Positions 1 to 8,265 of a DNA stretch of 44,738 bases are shown here, in pieces; within the stretch, counting starts at the first letter, position 1; each line of letters opens with the position of its first letter. The notes beneath the pieces are model-generated. The model worked only from the letters and a program-made list of their open reading frames with translations, did no database searches and was not told the origin of the DNA. The DNA is taken from positions 1-44,738 of the forward strand of contig CAAEUX010000057.1 of assembly GCA_900759335.1 (NCBI GenBank), read 5' to 3'. The translations under genes were made by a program, and so were the position numbers. The DNA comes from an uncultured Collinsella sp. Lineage in GTDB: Bacteria > Actinomycetota > Coriobacteriia > Coriobacteriales > Coriobacteriaceae.

Positions 1-73
1 CGGCCACACGGTCCGGCGGGGCGCCCTTTTACCTATATATGGCCGGGACACACAGCCCAAGGCTCGCAGCCTC

Positions 74-430
74 TTATTCAGCCGCTTCGCGCAGGGCCGA
101 CATCGTAGCCGCATATTGCTGCTGCAGCGCATGCATTCCCTCGCGAGCGCCGTCAACGGCATCGGCGCCGCGCAGCGCTTCGGTCACCACGACCGCCGGC
201 TCGTACAGATTATCAAATCCCAGGTTCTGGCTCACGCCCTTGAGCGTGTGCGCTGCCATAAACGCACTCTTGGCGTCTCCCGCCGCCATGGCGGCCTCCA
301 GCTTGTCCATGCTCTCGTCATCCAAAAACTTGAGGGCAAAGCGGGCAAGCATTTCCCCGCCCATCAGCCGAGCGCACGCGTCATCATAATTGGCGCCGAT
401 CTTCTCATATGCCTCACGCATGGAAATCAT
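74..430 (-). CDS. HPt (histidine phosphotransfer) domain protein
   Basis: This is a 118-residue single-domain protein. It fits a histidine phosphotransfer (HPt) fold: the phospho-accepting His is H61 in the motif AAHTLKG, inside a helical region, followed by the conserved glycine-phenylalanine stretch (LGF). HPt proteins relay phosphate between hybrid kinases and response regulators in the cytoplasm. The gene starts 23 nt downstream of the stop of the REC/HD-GYP regulator on the same strand, so the two probably form an operon, and the receiver domain of that protein is the obvious candidate partner. A good ribosome site (AAAGGAG) lies 9 nt before the first ATG; a second in-frame ATG three codons later is less well placed. 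The HPt call is from motif and size. The partner is inferred from gene order. Confidence 0.85.
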   Translation of the reverse strand: MISMREAYEKIGANYDDACARLMGGEMLARFALKFLDDESMDKLEAAMAAGDAKSAFMAAHTLKGVSQNLGFDNLYEPAVVVTEALRGADAVDGAREGMHALQQQYAATMSALREAAE

Positions 431-453
431 GGATTAAAACTCCTTTGGTCAAA

Positions 454-2334
454 CTAAATCGTGGGAAACGCGACGACGTCAGCGGGGTGTGCCAACGTCT
501 CGGCAATTTGGTCTTGCACCTCGAGTAGGCAATCGAGCAGCAGCGGATTAAAGGTGCCGCACTTACCATCCAGGATCATCTGAATCGCTTCCTCGTGCGG
601 GATAGCGTCCTTGTACACGCGCACGCTCGTCAGGGCATCGTACACGTCGGCCACCGAAACCACCTGTGCGGCAATGGGAATTTCATCGCCCTTAAGGCCA
701 TCGGGATAACCCTTGCCGTCCCAGCGCTCGTGGTGCCAACGCGCAATCTGGTACGCATATTCCATAAGCGCATTGCCGGCGTGATGGCTACCCAGCTCAC
801 GCAGCATGTCGGCGCCGATCGTGGTATGCGTCTTCATAATCTCGAACTCCTCGGGCGTAAGGCGCCCAGGTTTGTTGAGAATCGCATCGTCAATCGACAT
901 CTTGCCGATATCGTGCAACGCCGAAGCCAGGGCAATCGTGGAGCGTTCCTCGTTATCGAGGGAGATGGTGTCGCTACGCCGGACCAGACAGTCAAGCAGC
1001 AGCTCGGTCAGCTTTTCGATATTCGTAACGTGCCTGCCGCTCTCGCCATTGCGAAGCTCCATGACGCCGGCAAGCATGTCGATGAGCATGCGACTGTTCT
1101 TGACGCGCTCGTTGTACTGCTGGGACAGCAGGTTCGTCAGGCGGCGCTGTTTGGCGTATAGGCGGATGGTGTTGCTTACACGGCGGCGCACGACACGGGA
1201 GTCAAACGGGCGGTTGATATAGTCCGAGGCACCCAGCTCGTACGCGCGCAGAACCATATCATCGGAATCTTCGCTCGAAATCATGATAAAAGGCAGATTG
1301 TCGATACCCGATCGGCGCGACAGATCGGCCAGCACCTCAAAGCCGCTTATGCCTGGCATGGCAATATCCAGCAGCACGAGCGACAACTCATCGCCATAGC
1401 GGTCGACCATGTCGAGCGCCGTACGACCGTTGGCGGCCTCGAGGATGCAATACTCGTCCTTGAGCATCTCGTTGAGAATGGCTCGGTTCATCTCGGAGTC
1501 ATCGACAATAAGCACCAAAGGCTTTTCGCTTTGGAAGGCTTCGATGGAATCGGCATCGGTCACGACCGTACCGGCTTTTGCCTTAGCGCGGCTCAATAAC
1601 TGGACAGCGCGGCCAACGCCCTCATCGACCGTCTCGCCATGAATGCGAACGCCACCAACACATGCCGTCAAGCTCACGTACTCATGGCCCGGAACAATCG
1701 TGGCATGAACGGCATCGGACACCTGATGCAGGCGACGGGTGAAGTCATCGGAGGGAATATTGGGCATGACGACCACAAACTTGTCGCAGCCATAGCGTAC
1801 GAGCTCGTCAGTCGAACGAATTCCGCTGCGTATGGCCGTCGCCACAGCACCGAGCGCAAGGTCGCCGGCATGACGGCCGCACGTATCGTTGAAGACCTTA
1901 AAATCATCAAGGTCGATCACCGCCACGCCAGCCTTCATGCGAGCGCTACGGAGCTTTTCTTCGTAATATCGGCGATTGCGCACGCTCGTCAGCACATCGG
2001 TGTAGACAAGGTCCTCTTCTGCAGCCTCCCGCTCATCAATCGGACGCACCATCAGCAAGACGCGAGGCTCGCCCTCGACCTTTAGAGGGCGTAGGCGAGC
2101 GCGGTACTCAACACCATCGTTGAGCAGTTGCTCCGACACCTCATCGGAGTCTGCCAAAGCCTCAAGACTCGACTGACGCAGACAAGGGCAGCGATCGCCG
2201 GCGAGCAGGCAGTTAGGCTCGCTCTTAATCTGATCGGCCGACAGCAAACGTACCACGGGGTAGGTCTTCGCGACGCGGGCGACCTCAGCGGCAGCCTCCT
2301 CGTCGGTTAGATTGACCTCGTGATTATTGAGCAT
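454..2334 (-). CDS. Response regulator with degenerate GGDEF and HD-GYP domains
   Basis: This 626-residue cytoplasmic protein has three recognisable modules. A GGDEF-like domain spans about 110-265, where the signature reads YGCDKF (181-186) instead of GGDEF. A CheY-like receiver spans about 271-390, with acidic DD near 278, phospho-acceptor D323 and LLDIAMPG around it. A C-terminal HD-GYP phosphodiesterase domain spans about 405-610, with HD at 474-475, HHERWDGKGYPDG at 534-546 and GYP at 542-544. HD-GYP proteins hydrolyse cyclic di-GMP or related dinucleotides. Loss of the GGDEF residues suggests no cyclase activity, leaving perhaps a GTP-sensing or structural role. The domain order GGDEF-REC-HD-GYP is less common than REC at the N-terminus. 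A GAAAGG ribosome site lies 7 nt before the ATG. It shares an operon with the downstream HPt gene. Confidence 0.9.
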   Translation of the reverse strand: MLNNHEVNLTDEEAAAEVARVAKTYPVVRLLSADQIKSEPNCLLAGDRCPCLRQSSLEALADSDEVSEQLLNDGVEYRARLRPLKVEGEPRVLLMVRPIDEREAAEEDLVYTDVLTSVRNRRYYEEKLRSARMKAGVAVIDLDDFKVFNDTCGRHAGDLALGAVATAIRSGIRSTDELVRYGCDKFVVVMPNIPSDDFTRRLHQVSDAVHATIVPGHEYVSLTACVGGVRIHGETVDEGVGRAVQLLSRAKAKAGTVVTDADSIEAFQSEKPLVLIVDDSEMNRAILNEMLKDEYCILEAANGRTALDMVDRYGDELSLVLLDIAMPGISGFEVLADLSRRSGIDNLPFIMISSEDSDDMVLRAYELGASDYINRPFDSRVVRRRVSNTIRLYAKQRRLTNLLSQQYNERVKNSRMLIDMLAGVMELRNGESGRHVTNIEKLTELLLDCLVRRSDTISLDNEERSTIALASALHDIGKMSIDDAILNKPGRLTPEEFEIMKTHTTIGADMLRELGSHHAGNALMEYAYQIARWHHERWDGKGYPDGLKGDEIPIAAQVVSVADVYDALTSVRVYKDAIPHEEAIQMILDGKCGTFNPLLLDCLLEVQDQIAETLAHPADVVAFPTI

Positions 2335-2354
2335 ATGGGGCCCTTTCTATCGTT

Positions 2355-2373
2355 ATGCACGGCAACGGTGCAT
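2355..2373. promoter_or_regulatory. Short palindrome upstream of the HD-GYP gene
   Basis: This is a perfect 6-bp inverted repeat (ATGCAC, 7-nt spacer, GTGCAT), 21 nt upstream of the start codon of the HD-GYP regulator, in the only intergenic space that could hold its promoter. Its position suits an operator, but no regulator is identified. The rest of 2335-2545 shows nothing clearer than a second small repeat (TCGTCA/TGACGA at 2491-2506). Confidence 0.35.
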
Positions 2374-2545
2374 ATCAATTGGTACAAGGGTAACATCTAA
2401 CAGCTGAAGGCAAACGCGCGATTATCGTTACATTTTTATGACCTGGCAAGCGGCGGTAATGGAGCCGCGGGCGCGCGGTTATGGACGCATTCGTCAACAA
2501 TGACGAAACGCTAACAACCCCTCTCCCCGCAGGTCATCGAGCGCG

Positions 2546-3343
2546 CTAACGCTCCAAGACATCGCGAACGGCATTTGCCGCCGTAACGGGGCGATCGCGC
2601 AGACCGTTATGCGCGCCCGGAATCGTCACAAGGGGGCAATCGAGATATTCGGCAGCCGCCCTCGTGCCCGCCTCGCGGGGCGTGCCAACCGAGAGCTCGC
2701 CCAGGAACACGGCCGACACCGCCTTTGACGCGCGGGCGCGCTCCCAGTCGGGAGCATATGTCATATTTGTTCCGTATTCATTGGCCATGAAGCAACGACC
2801 ATTGCGCAGGGCATGTTTGACTTCCGCTTCGGTCGTCCCGGGAGCCTCGGGGTCCAAGTCGCCGAGGGCTCCCAAGAAAAGCCGGAGCGCCCTTGAAACC
2901 TTTCCAGCCGCAATCATATCGAGCAAAACCGGAGCTGCGCCCATACCGACGCCTTCGGCCGACACAGCCGGCTCATGCAGAATCGCACGGGCGACGAGAT
3001 GGGGTTCGGTGCGAAGAAGCTCCAGCGCCACCAACGTACCGGCGCTGTGCGCAAGCACATTTGCCGGAGCGCCAACGTGTTCGATCACGGCTTGCAGGTC
3101 GGCGGCCTGGGCGGCAAGATCATAGCTGCCGTCTGCCGCATCGCTGCTGCCACCGCAGCCGCGGCGGTCGTAGGCAATTACGCGGTAGTTGCGGCTGAGC
3201 TCACAAGCGATACCGTCGAAAAATGTGCCGTCGACACAAGCGCCGTGCACGCACACCAAGGCAGGAGCATCAGGCGACACATCCGGGCCGGCATATTCGC
3301 GACAGGCAATCGTGGTGCCCGCATTCTCGACCGTAAAATCCAT
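2546..3343 (-). CDS. Alpha/beta-fold hydrolase
   Basis: This 265-residue protein is a soluble alpha/beta hydrolase. The oxyanion-side motif CVHGACVDG lies at about 31-39. The nucleophile elbow is LAHSAGT with S100 as the nucleophile, and the late His is in IPGAHNGLRD near the C-terminus; together with an acidic residue these would form the Ser-Asp-His triad. The fold is typical of small-molecule esterases, lipases and C-C hydrolases, and the substrate cannot be read from sequence. A GGGGG ribosome site precedes the ATG. It is transcribed alone, divergently from the radical SAM gene at 3569, across 225 nt of shared upstream DNA. Confidence 0.85.
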   Translation of the reverse strand: MDFTVENAGTTIACREYAGPDVSPDAPALVCVHGACVDGTFFDGIACELSRNYRVIAYDRRGCGGSSDAADGSYDLAAQAADLQAVIEHVGAPANVLAHSAGTLVALELLRTEPHLVARAILHEPAVSAEGVGMGAAPVLLDMIAAGKVSRALRLFLGALGDLDPEAPGTTEAEVKHALRNGRCFMANEYGTNMTYAPDWERARASKAVSAVFLGELSVGTPREAGTRAAAEYLDCPLVTIPGAHNGLRDRPVTAANAVRDVLER

Positions 3344-3568
3344 GTTGTGCCCCCATCATCAACGCCCATCCAGTTGCACGTCAGTACGGTTGGATGGACC
3401 CGTATTGCCTTACGCCTTGTTAACAGATTAACTGTACCCGACCCGAGGCTTTTCATGGCACGGCATAATGAGCGACGTGAAAAAACGAAACTTGTAAAGC
3501 AAGAGCCCGCACCTTGCTTTGGAGCCGATGCTATGCTTAGGCACAATTGTCTTGAGGAGCATATGCCT

Positions 3569-4345
3569 ATGTCTACGTTTTTGAATGCCAGCCCCATCTT
3601 TGGGCCCGTTCGCAGCCGTCGCCTGGGCCTTTCGCTCGGTGTCAACATGATGCCGGCGAGCGGCAAGATCTGCACGTTCGACTGCATTTACTGCGAAAAC
3701 GGCCTCAACGCCGAGCGCCCCTGTCATGAGCCGTACAACACAGCTGCCGTGGTACTCGACGCGCTCGAGGCAAAGCTGCGCGAGATGGCAGCCGAGGGCG
3801 AGCTCCCCGATGTAATCACCTTCGCAGGCAACGGCGAGCCCACCGCCGCACCGGAGTTTCCGCAGGCCATCGCCGGTGCCGTCGCGCTTCGCGACCAGCT
3901 GGCCCCAAACTCCAAGATTGCCGTGCTCTCCAACGGCACGCGCGCCGACCGCCCCGAGGTACACAATGCGCTCATGATGGTCGACGACAACATTCTTAAG
4001 CTCGATACCGTCGACCCGGCATTTATCCAGCTGCTCGACCAGCCTGTTGGCCCCTACGACGTCGAGCACCAGATTGAGACGTTCGCAAGCTTTGACGGTC
4101 ACGTTATTATCCAGACGATCTTTTTGACCGGCGAGTATCAAGGCAAGCCCATTGACAACACCGGCGAGGAGTACGTTGCCCCCTGGCTCGCGGCGCTTGA
4201 GCGCATTCGCCCACAAGAAGCGACCATCTACACGGTGGCGCGCGAGACACCGGTCGACGGCCTTGCCAAAGCAACGCCCGAGGTGCTCGACACGATCGCC
4301 GCACGCGTGCGCGCCCTCGGCATTCCCTGCCAGGTGAGCTACTAG
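3569..4345 (+). CDS. Radical SAM protein (COG0731-like)
   Basis: This radical SAM protein of about 258 residues has the cluster motif CTFDCIYCEN (C-x3-C-x2-C) near its N-terminus, which binds the 4Fe-4S cluster that cleaves S-adenosylmethionine. FAGNGEPT follows as the GGE-like SAM-contact segment. The whole protein resembles the small radical SAM family related to wyosine-base synthases (COG0731), whose members are mostly of unknown substrate. Two in-frame ATGs exist, at 3563 and 3569. The second sits 9 nt after the GAGGAG ribosome site and is preferred; the first would have only 3 nt. No neighbour gives a clue to substrate: it is flanked by a divergent hydrolase and by map. Confidence 0.85.
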   Translation: MSTFLNASPIFGPVRSRRLGLSLGVNMMPASGKICTFDCIYCENGLNAERPCHEPYNTAAVVLDALEAKLREMAAEGELPDVITFAGNGEPTAAPEFPQAIAGAVALRDQLAPNSKIAVLSNGTRADRPEVHNALMMVDDNILKLDTVDPAFIQLLDQPVGPYDVEHQIETFASFDGHVIIQTIFLTGEYQGKPIDNTGEEYVAPWLAALERIRPQEATIYTVARETPVDGLAKATPEVLDTIAARVRALGIPCQVSY

Positions 4346-4386
4346 CAAAACCACGCAGCAGCTAGTGTCCGCCATCCCACTCCATC

Positions 4387-4453
4387 AGTTGCGGTGATAT
4401 AGTTCCTGTTTATGCTGTTAAACCGCTTAAATCGGAACTATATCACCGCAACT
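4387..4453. repeat. Perfect 20-bp inverted repeat between radical SAM gene and map
   Basis: The arms 4387-4406 and 4434-4453 are exact reverse complements over 20 bp (left arm begins AGTTGCGGTGATA), separated by 27 nt. The right arm is followed by TTTTATGG, so it could act as a terminator for the upstream gene, though a 27-nt loop is long for that. It has the look of a dispersed palindromic repeat. Confidence 0.7.
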
Positions 4454-4505
4454 TTTATGGACGCGTGAGTGGGCTATACTAGCTGCGGATGAAAGGAAGT
4501 TAGCC

Positions 4506-5393
4506 ATGTATGACAAAGGACCCGTGCCTGGCCGCAACGACGCTTGCTGGTGCGGCAGCGGCAAGAAATACAAGAAATGCCATAGCGCCTTTGATGAGCG
4601 CCTCGAGCGCTTGTGGGAAGAGGGCTGGGAGGTTCTGCCCCGCACACTCTACAAGACGCCCGCCGACATCGAGGGCATCAAGCGCTCTGCCGCCATCAAC
4701 GTGGGCGTGCTTGACTACGTAGGCGAGCACATCGCCGCGGGCATGACCACCAACCAGATCGACCAGATGATCTACGACTACACCGTCGAGCACGGTGGCA
4801 CGCCGGCCGATCTCAACTACGAGGGCTACCCCAAAAGCGTGTGCACCTCGATCAATGATGTGGTCTGCCACGGTATCCCCTGTGATACGGACGTGCTGCA
4901 CGAGGGCGACATCATCAACGTCGATTGCTCCACGATCCTGGACGGCTACTTTAGCGACTCGAGCCGCATGTTCTGCATCGGCGAGGTCTCGGCCGAGCGT
5001 CAGCGCCTGGTCGACGTCACCCGCGCCAGCGTGGAGGCGGGTCTGGCCGCCGTCAAGCCGTGGCTACCGCTGTCCGTGATGGCCGAGGCCGTGCAAAAGA
5101 CGGTCGAGGACGCCGGTTTTAGCGTGGTGCGCGAGTACGGCGGACACGGTATTGGCAAGGAGTTCCACGAGGACCCGTTTGTGGGCTTTACCACCGAGGC
5201 GCCCGATGTGGACACCATCATGGCTCCGGGCATGGTCTTTACCATCGAGCCCATGGTCAATGCCGGAGCTCCCGACATCAAGATCAGCAAGGGTGACGGC
5301 TGGTGCGTGCGCACCAAGGACGGCAGCGATTCGGCCCAGTGCGAGGTACAGCTCGTGGTGACCGAGGATGGCTACGAGCTGCTGAGCTGGTAG
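4506..5393 (+). CDS. map: Type I methionine aminopeptidase with N-terminal SEC-C zinc motif
   Basis: This 295-residue protein removes the N-terminal methionine from nascent chains. A SEC-C type zinc-binding segment (CWCGSGKKYKKCH) occupies about residues 12-24 and probably guides ribosome or protein contact. The M24 catalytic domain follows, with metal ligands visible in order: INVDCSTILDGYFSD (two Asp), GGHGIGKEFHE (His), FTIEPMV (Glu) and QCEVQLVV (Glu). GAAAGGAAG lies upstream of the ATG at a normal distance. The gene is followed by a strong terminator, so it is probably monocistronic. SEC-C extended MetAPs are known in several Gram-positive lineages. Confidence 0.95.
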   Translation: MYDKGPVPGRNDACWCGSGKKYKKCHSAFDERLERLWEEGWEVLPRTLYKTPADIEGIKRSAAINVGVLDYVGEHIAAGMTTNQIDQMIYDYTVEHGGTPADLNYEGYPKSVCTSINDVVCHGIPCDTDVLHEGDIINVDCSTILDGYFSDSSRMFCIGEVSAERQRLVDVTRASVEAGLAAVKPWLPLSVMAEAVQKTVEDAGFSVVREYGGHGIGKEFHEDPFVGFTTEAPDVDTIMAPGMVFTIEPMVNAGAPDIKISKGDGWCVRTKDGSDSAQCEVQLVVTEDGYELLSW

Positions 5394-5402
5394 CCGTAGA
5401 TG

Positions 5403-5455
5403 CGCCGGGCTTCGCGATGGATATGTTAACCATCGCGAAGCCCGGCGTTTTATTT
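5403..5455 (+). terminator. Rho-independent terminator of map
   Basis: An 18-bp stem (5403-5420 with 5430-5447, GC-rich, begins CGCCGGGCTTCG) with a 9-nt loop is followed by TTTTATTT. It begins 9 nt after the map stop codon. Confidence 0.9.
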
Positions 5456-5468
5456 GAACGTTTTGCCT

Positions 5469-5509
5469 GATAAAACCTGCCAAAATAAACCTGTCCCTTT
5501 TTGGCAGGT
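5469..5509 (+). repeat. Dispersed palindrome R, copy 1
   Basis: This 41-nt unit starts GATAAAACCTGCC and ends TTTTTGGCAGGT; the ends pair as a hairpin (ACCTGCCAAAA with TTTTTGGCAGGT) around TAAACCTGTCCC. Near-identical copies occur at 6677-6716, 14637-14666 (reverse, partial) and 43254-43296. Copy 1 lies just upstream of the hydroxyacid dehydrogenase ribosome site. Confidence 0.85.
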
Positions 5510-5528
5510 CGAGCGGAGAGGACTGCTT

Positions 5529-6464
5529 GTGAACATTCTGGTTATGTTGCCCGTCAACGACCGCCATCGCGCAATTCTTGAGTCGAGTGCTCCGGGCGAG
5601 GACTTTATCTACACGAGCGCCGATGCCGCCACGCGCGAGCAGGTCGCCGATGCCGACGTGATCCTGGGCAACATCGACCCTGACATGCTCACGGCATGTG
5701 AGCATCTCCGGCTGTTGCAATTGCAGACCGCCGGCTATGACGACTACCTTGCCGCCGGCACCGTGCCAGTCGACGCTAAGCTTTCCTGCTCGGTGGGCGC
5801 CTACGGCCAGGCTGTGAGCGAGCACATGTTTGCCATGGTGCTGTCTATGATGAAGCGCCTGCCCGGCTACCAGGACCTGCAGCGCGAGCATCGCTGGGAG
5901 GATTTGGGGCCGGTCACCTCGCTCAAAAACGCCAATGTGCTGGTGCTGGGCGCGGGCGACATTGGCGGCCACTTTGCCACGCTCTGCCGCAACATGGGTG
6001 CGCACGTCCGCGGCATCAAGCGCCATCCGCTCGTCTACCCCATTGTGTTTGAGGACATGGACGGCATGGACGCCCTACCTGAGCGCTTGGCGGAGGCCGA
6101 CATCGTCGCATCCTTTATGCCGAGCACACCCGAGACCCGCGGCCTGGCGAACGCCGAGTTCTTCGCCGCGATGAAGACGGGCGCCTTCTTTGCCAACGGC
6201 GGCCGCGGCGACCTTGTGGTCGCCGACGACTTGGTTGCCGCCTTGGAGTCGGGACATCTCGCCGGCGCCGCGGTCGACGTCACCGACCCCGAGCCCCTGC
6301 CCGCGACAAGCCCGCTGTGGGATGCGCCCAACATGCTCATCACGCCGCACGTCTCCGGTTGGTTCCACCTGGCAGCCACGCTCAACAACGTCGTCGACAT
6401 CGCCGCGGAGAACCTGCGTCACCTGCAAGTCGGCGAAACCCTGCGCTGCTGGATCGAGCACTAG
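5529..6464 (+). CDS. D-2-hydroxyacid dehydrogenase family protein
   Basis: This 311-residue NAD(P)-dependent oxidoreductase belongs to the D-isomer 2-hydroxyacid dehydrogenase family, reducing a 2-keto acid or oxidising its 2-hydroxy form. The Rossmann dinucleotide motif VLGAGDIGG is near residue 137. The conserved NGGRGDLV segment holds the substrate-binding Arg region, and the catalytic-type His is in ITPHVSGW near the C-terminus. The start chosen is GTG at 5529, because AGAGGA lies 6 nt before it; an upstream in-frame extension would have to translate the R repeat and is rejected. Substrate is unknown. The family D structured element begins directly after the stop codon. Confidence 0.9.
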   Translation: MNILVMLPVNDRHRAILESSAPGEDFIYTSADAATREQVADADVILGNIDPDMLTACEHLRLLQLQTAGYDDYLAAGTVPVDAKLSCSVGAYGQAVSEHMFAMVLSMMKRLPGYQDLQREHRWEDLGPVTSLKNANVLVLGAGDIGGHFATLCRNMGAHVRGIKRHPLVYPIVFEDMDGMDALPERLAEADIVASFMPSTPETRGLANAEFFAAMKTGAFFANGGRGDLVVADDLVAALESGHLAGAAVDVTDPEPLPATSPLWDAPNMLITPHVSGWFHLAATLNNVVDIAAENLRHLQVGETLRCWIEH

Positions 6465-6620
6465 GGTTCCGCCGTTCTAACGAACGGCGGACCGGTCGAC
6501 GCTGTGCGCCGCCCGGAGCGACAATTTGCCATTCAAAAGGCAAGGCATGACCAGAAGGTCTATGCCTTGCCTTTTTCATGCCAACTTGTTCGCTCTGGAC
6601 ATCGCTCGCTGACGTTTGCC
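6465..6620 (+). ncRNA. Structured element D, copy 1 (3' UTR candidate RNA)
   Basis: This segment aligns with 44425-44580 over about 150 nt and folds the same way. P1 is 6469-6476 with 6483-6490, followed by the conserved ACCGGTCGACGCTG. P2 is 6513-6521 with 6590-6598 (CCGGAGCGA/TCGCTCTGG, one G-U). P3, inside P2, is 6536-6548 with 6562-6574 and carries GACC-AGAA-GGTC at its tip with one bulged base on the 3' side. A conserved CGCTGACGTTT follows. P3 ends in a T run, so in this copy it could also terminate transcription. It starts directly after the dehydrogenase stop. Its function is unknown; it is called from covariation between two copies only. Confidence 0.6.
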
Positions 6621-6676
6621 CAACCTGCGGTGTCTTAACAATTCTGTCCAGCTGTTGGCATTGCGGCATTTGCCCA

Positions 6677-6716
6677 GATAAAACCTGCCAAAGTAAACCT
6701 GTCCCTTTTTGGCAGA
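6677..6716 (+). repeat. Dispersed palindrome R, copy 2
   Basis: This is a near-identical copy of the unit at 5469 (GATAAAACCTGCC ... TTTTTGGCAGA), with one internal change (AAAG for AAAA). It lies between the dehydrogenase and the M18 peptidase stop codon and may end convergent transcripts. Confidence 0.85.
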
Positions 6717-6718
6717 TT

Positions 6719-8104
6719 TTAGAGTTCCACACTTTCGGCGCCGTTGATGGTTAGGTTGCGCTCGTAGAAGGCGGTGAGGGCGCGGATGGCGTACATCACG
6801 TCGCGCACGCCGCCGGTCTCGTAGCTCGAGTGCATGGCCAGCTGCGGCAGGCCCACGTCCACGGCATGCATGCTCGCCTGCATATTCGACAGGTTGCCCA
6901 GGGTGGAACCGCCGGCCATGTCGCTCTTGTTGGCGAAAGCCTGCGTGGGCACGTCGGCGTCATCGCAGATGGCCTGGAACACCGCGCGGCTAAAGGCATC
7001 GGTGCAGTAGTGCTGGTTGGCGGCTTCCTTGATGACAATACCGCCGTTGAGTACGACCTGGTTGCGAACATCGCACTTCTCGGCGTGGTTGGGGTGCACG
7101 GCATGCGCGTTGTCGCAGCTCACGAGCATCGAGGCGGCAAGGGCGCGATGGTACGACTCGTCGTCAAAGCCCAGTGATCCGTTAATGCGGCGCAGCGCGT
7201 CGGCCAAGAACGTCGACATGGCTCCTTGCTTGGTCTCGGAGCCAACCTCCTCGTTATCGAAGCAGCAGAAGACCGAAACGTCGCGCGCGTTCTCGGCACC
7301 CAAAAATGCCTGCAGCGAGGTGTAGGCGCAGGCCAGGTCGTCGAGCTTGGGCGTCGAGATAAACTCGTCGGCCCAGCCCCAAATGCGCGCATCCTGACGA
7401 TTGACCAGGAACAGATCGCGGCCCAAAATTTGCTCGGGCTCAACGTCCAGCTCATCGGCAATCAGAGCGTCAAAATCTCCCTGCTTGAGTTCACCGGCGC
7501 TGATGAGCGGGCATAGGTCAACGGCTCGGTTGGGAGCAAAGCTCTCGTTAACGCCACGGTTCATATGGATGGCAAGGCTCGGAATAATGGCAACCTCGCG
7601 CTCGGTGGCAAGCAGGCGGCTCTCAATACGGTCGCCCTCGCGCACCAGCACGCGGCCCGCGAGCGCCAGTGGACGATCGAACCAGGTGTAGTCGATCATG
7701 CCGCCGTAGGCCTCGGTGTTCAGACGCAGCGTCTCGCCTGCGCCGTCGAGCTCGGGCACAGCCTTGACCTTAAACGTCGGCGAATCGCTGTGCGACGCCG
7801 TGAGCTGAAAATGATAGTCGCCGGCAACGCCGTCCTCGCCCCACGTAGCAGCCAGGTCCTCGCCCACCTTAAAGGCAACGACGCTCGAGGTGTTGCGCTG
7901 CGTGTAATAACGCCCGCCCGGCTCGATGTCCCATGCCGCGTTCTCGGGCAGGTAGGTAAAGCCCGCCTCGTCGAGCTCGGCCATAATGGTCGCCGCCGTA
8001 TGGAACATGCTGGGGCATGCCTCGATAAAGTCGATAAGGTCGTTGGCGGCCTCGATATCGTCGGCCGTCACGTGCGCGCGCTCGGGCGTTTCCTGATCCG
8101 TCAT
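6719..8104 (-). CDS. apeB: M18 family aminopeptidase
   Basis: This 461-residue cytosolic metallo-aminopeptidase of the M18 family is expected to release acidic or neutral N-terminal residues from peptides, with two zinc ions. Visible metal and catalytic motifs, in order, are TASHSDSPTFK (first His ligand and Asp), CFDNEEVGSETKQGA (Glu pair: general base and ligand), SCDNAHAVHPNH (Asp) and AMHSSYETGG (last His). Length matches the family (about 430-470). The start at 8104 is chosen because GGGGAGAG sits just before it; a longer in-frame reading to 8215 adds about 37 unconserved residues. It is divergent from the Ntn hydrolase at 8266. Confidence 0.93.
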   Translation of the reverse strand: MTDQETPERAHVTADDIEAANDLIDFIEACPSMFHTAATIMAELDEAGFTYLPENAAWDIEPGGRYYTQRNTSSVVAFKVGEDLAATWGEDGVAGDYHFQLTASHSDSPTFKVKAVPELDGAGETLRLNTEAYGGMIDYTWFDRPLALAGRVLVREGDRIESRLLATEREVAIIPSLAIHMNRGVNESFAPNRAVDLCPLISAGELKQGDFDALIADELDVEPEQILGRDLFLVNRQDARIWGWADEFISTPKLDDLACAYTSLQAFLGAENARDVSVFCCFDNEEVGSETKQGAMSTFLADALRRINGSLGFDDESYHRALAASMLVSCDNAHAVHPNHAEKCDVRNQVVLNGGIVIKEAANQHYCTDAFSRAVFQAICDDADVPTQAFANKSDMAGGSTLGNLSNMQASMHAVDVGLPQLAMHSSYETGGVRDVMYAIRALTAFYERNLTINGAESVEL

Positions 8105-8265
8105 GCTCTCCCCTTTCGCTGGGTTGATGGTCCCCTCCAGCATACCCCGCCACGCCAGCGCCGCACTCTTCATTCCGTGCTTAATTCCGCGCCGCTCACC
8201 AACTTGAGCCATCATGCCCGCGTTCCTTTTGCGACAATTGCGCTAACAGGAGGAGAGGAGCCGTC

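Noticed and set aside
5454..5528. N-terminal extension of the hydroxyacid dehydrogenase to 5454
   Set aside because: It would translate the R repeat; GTG 5529 has a proper ribosome site and family start.
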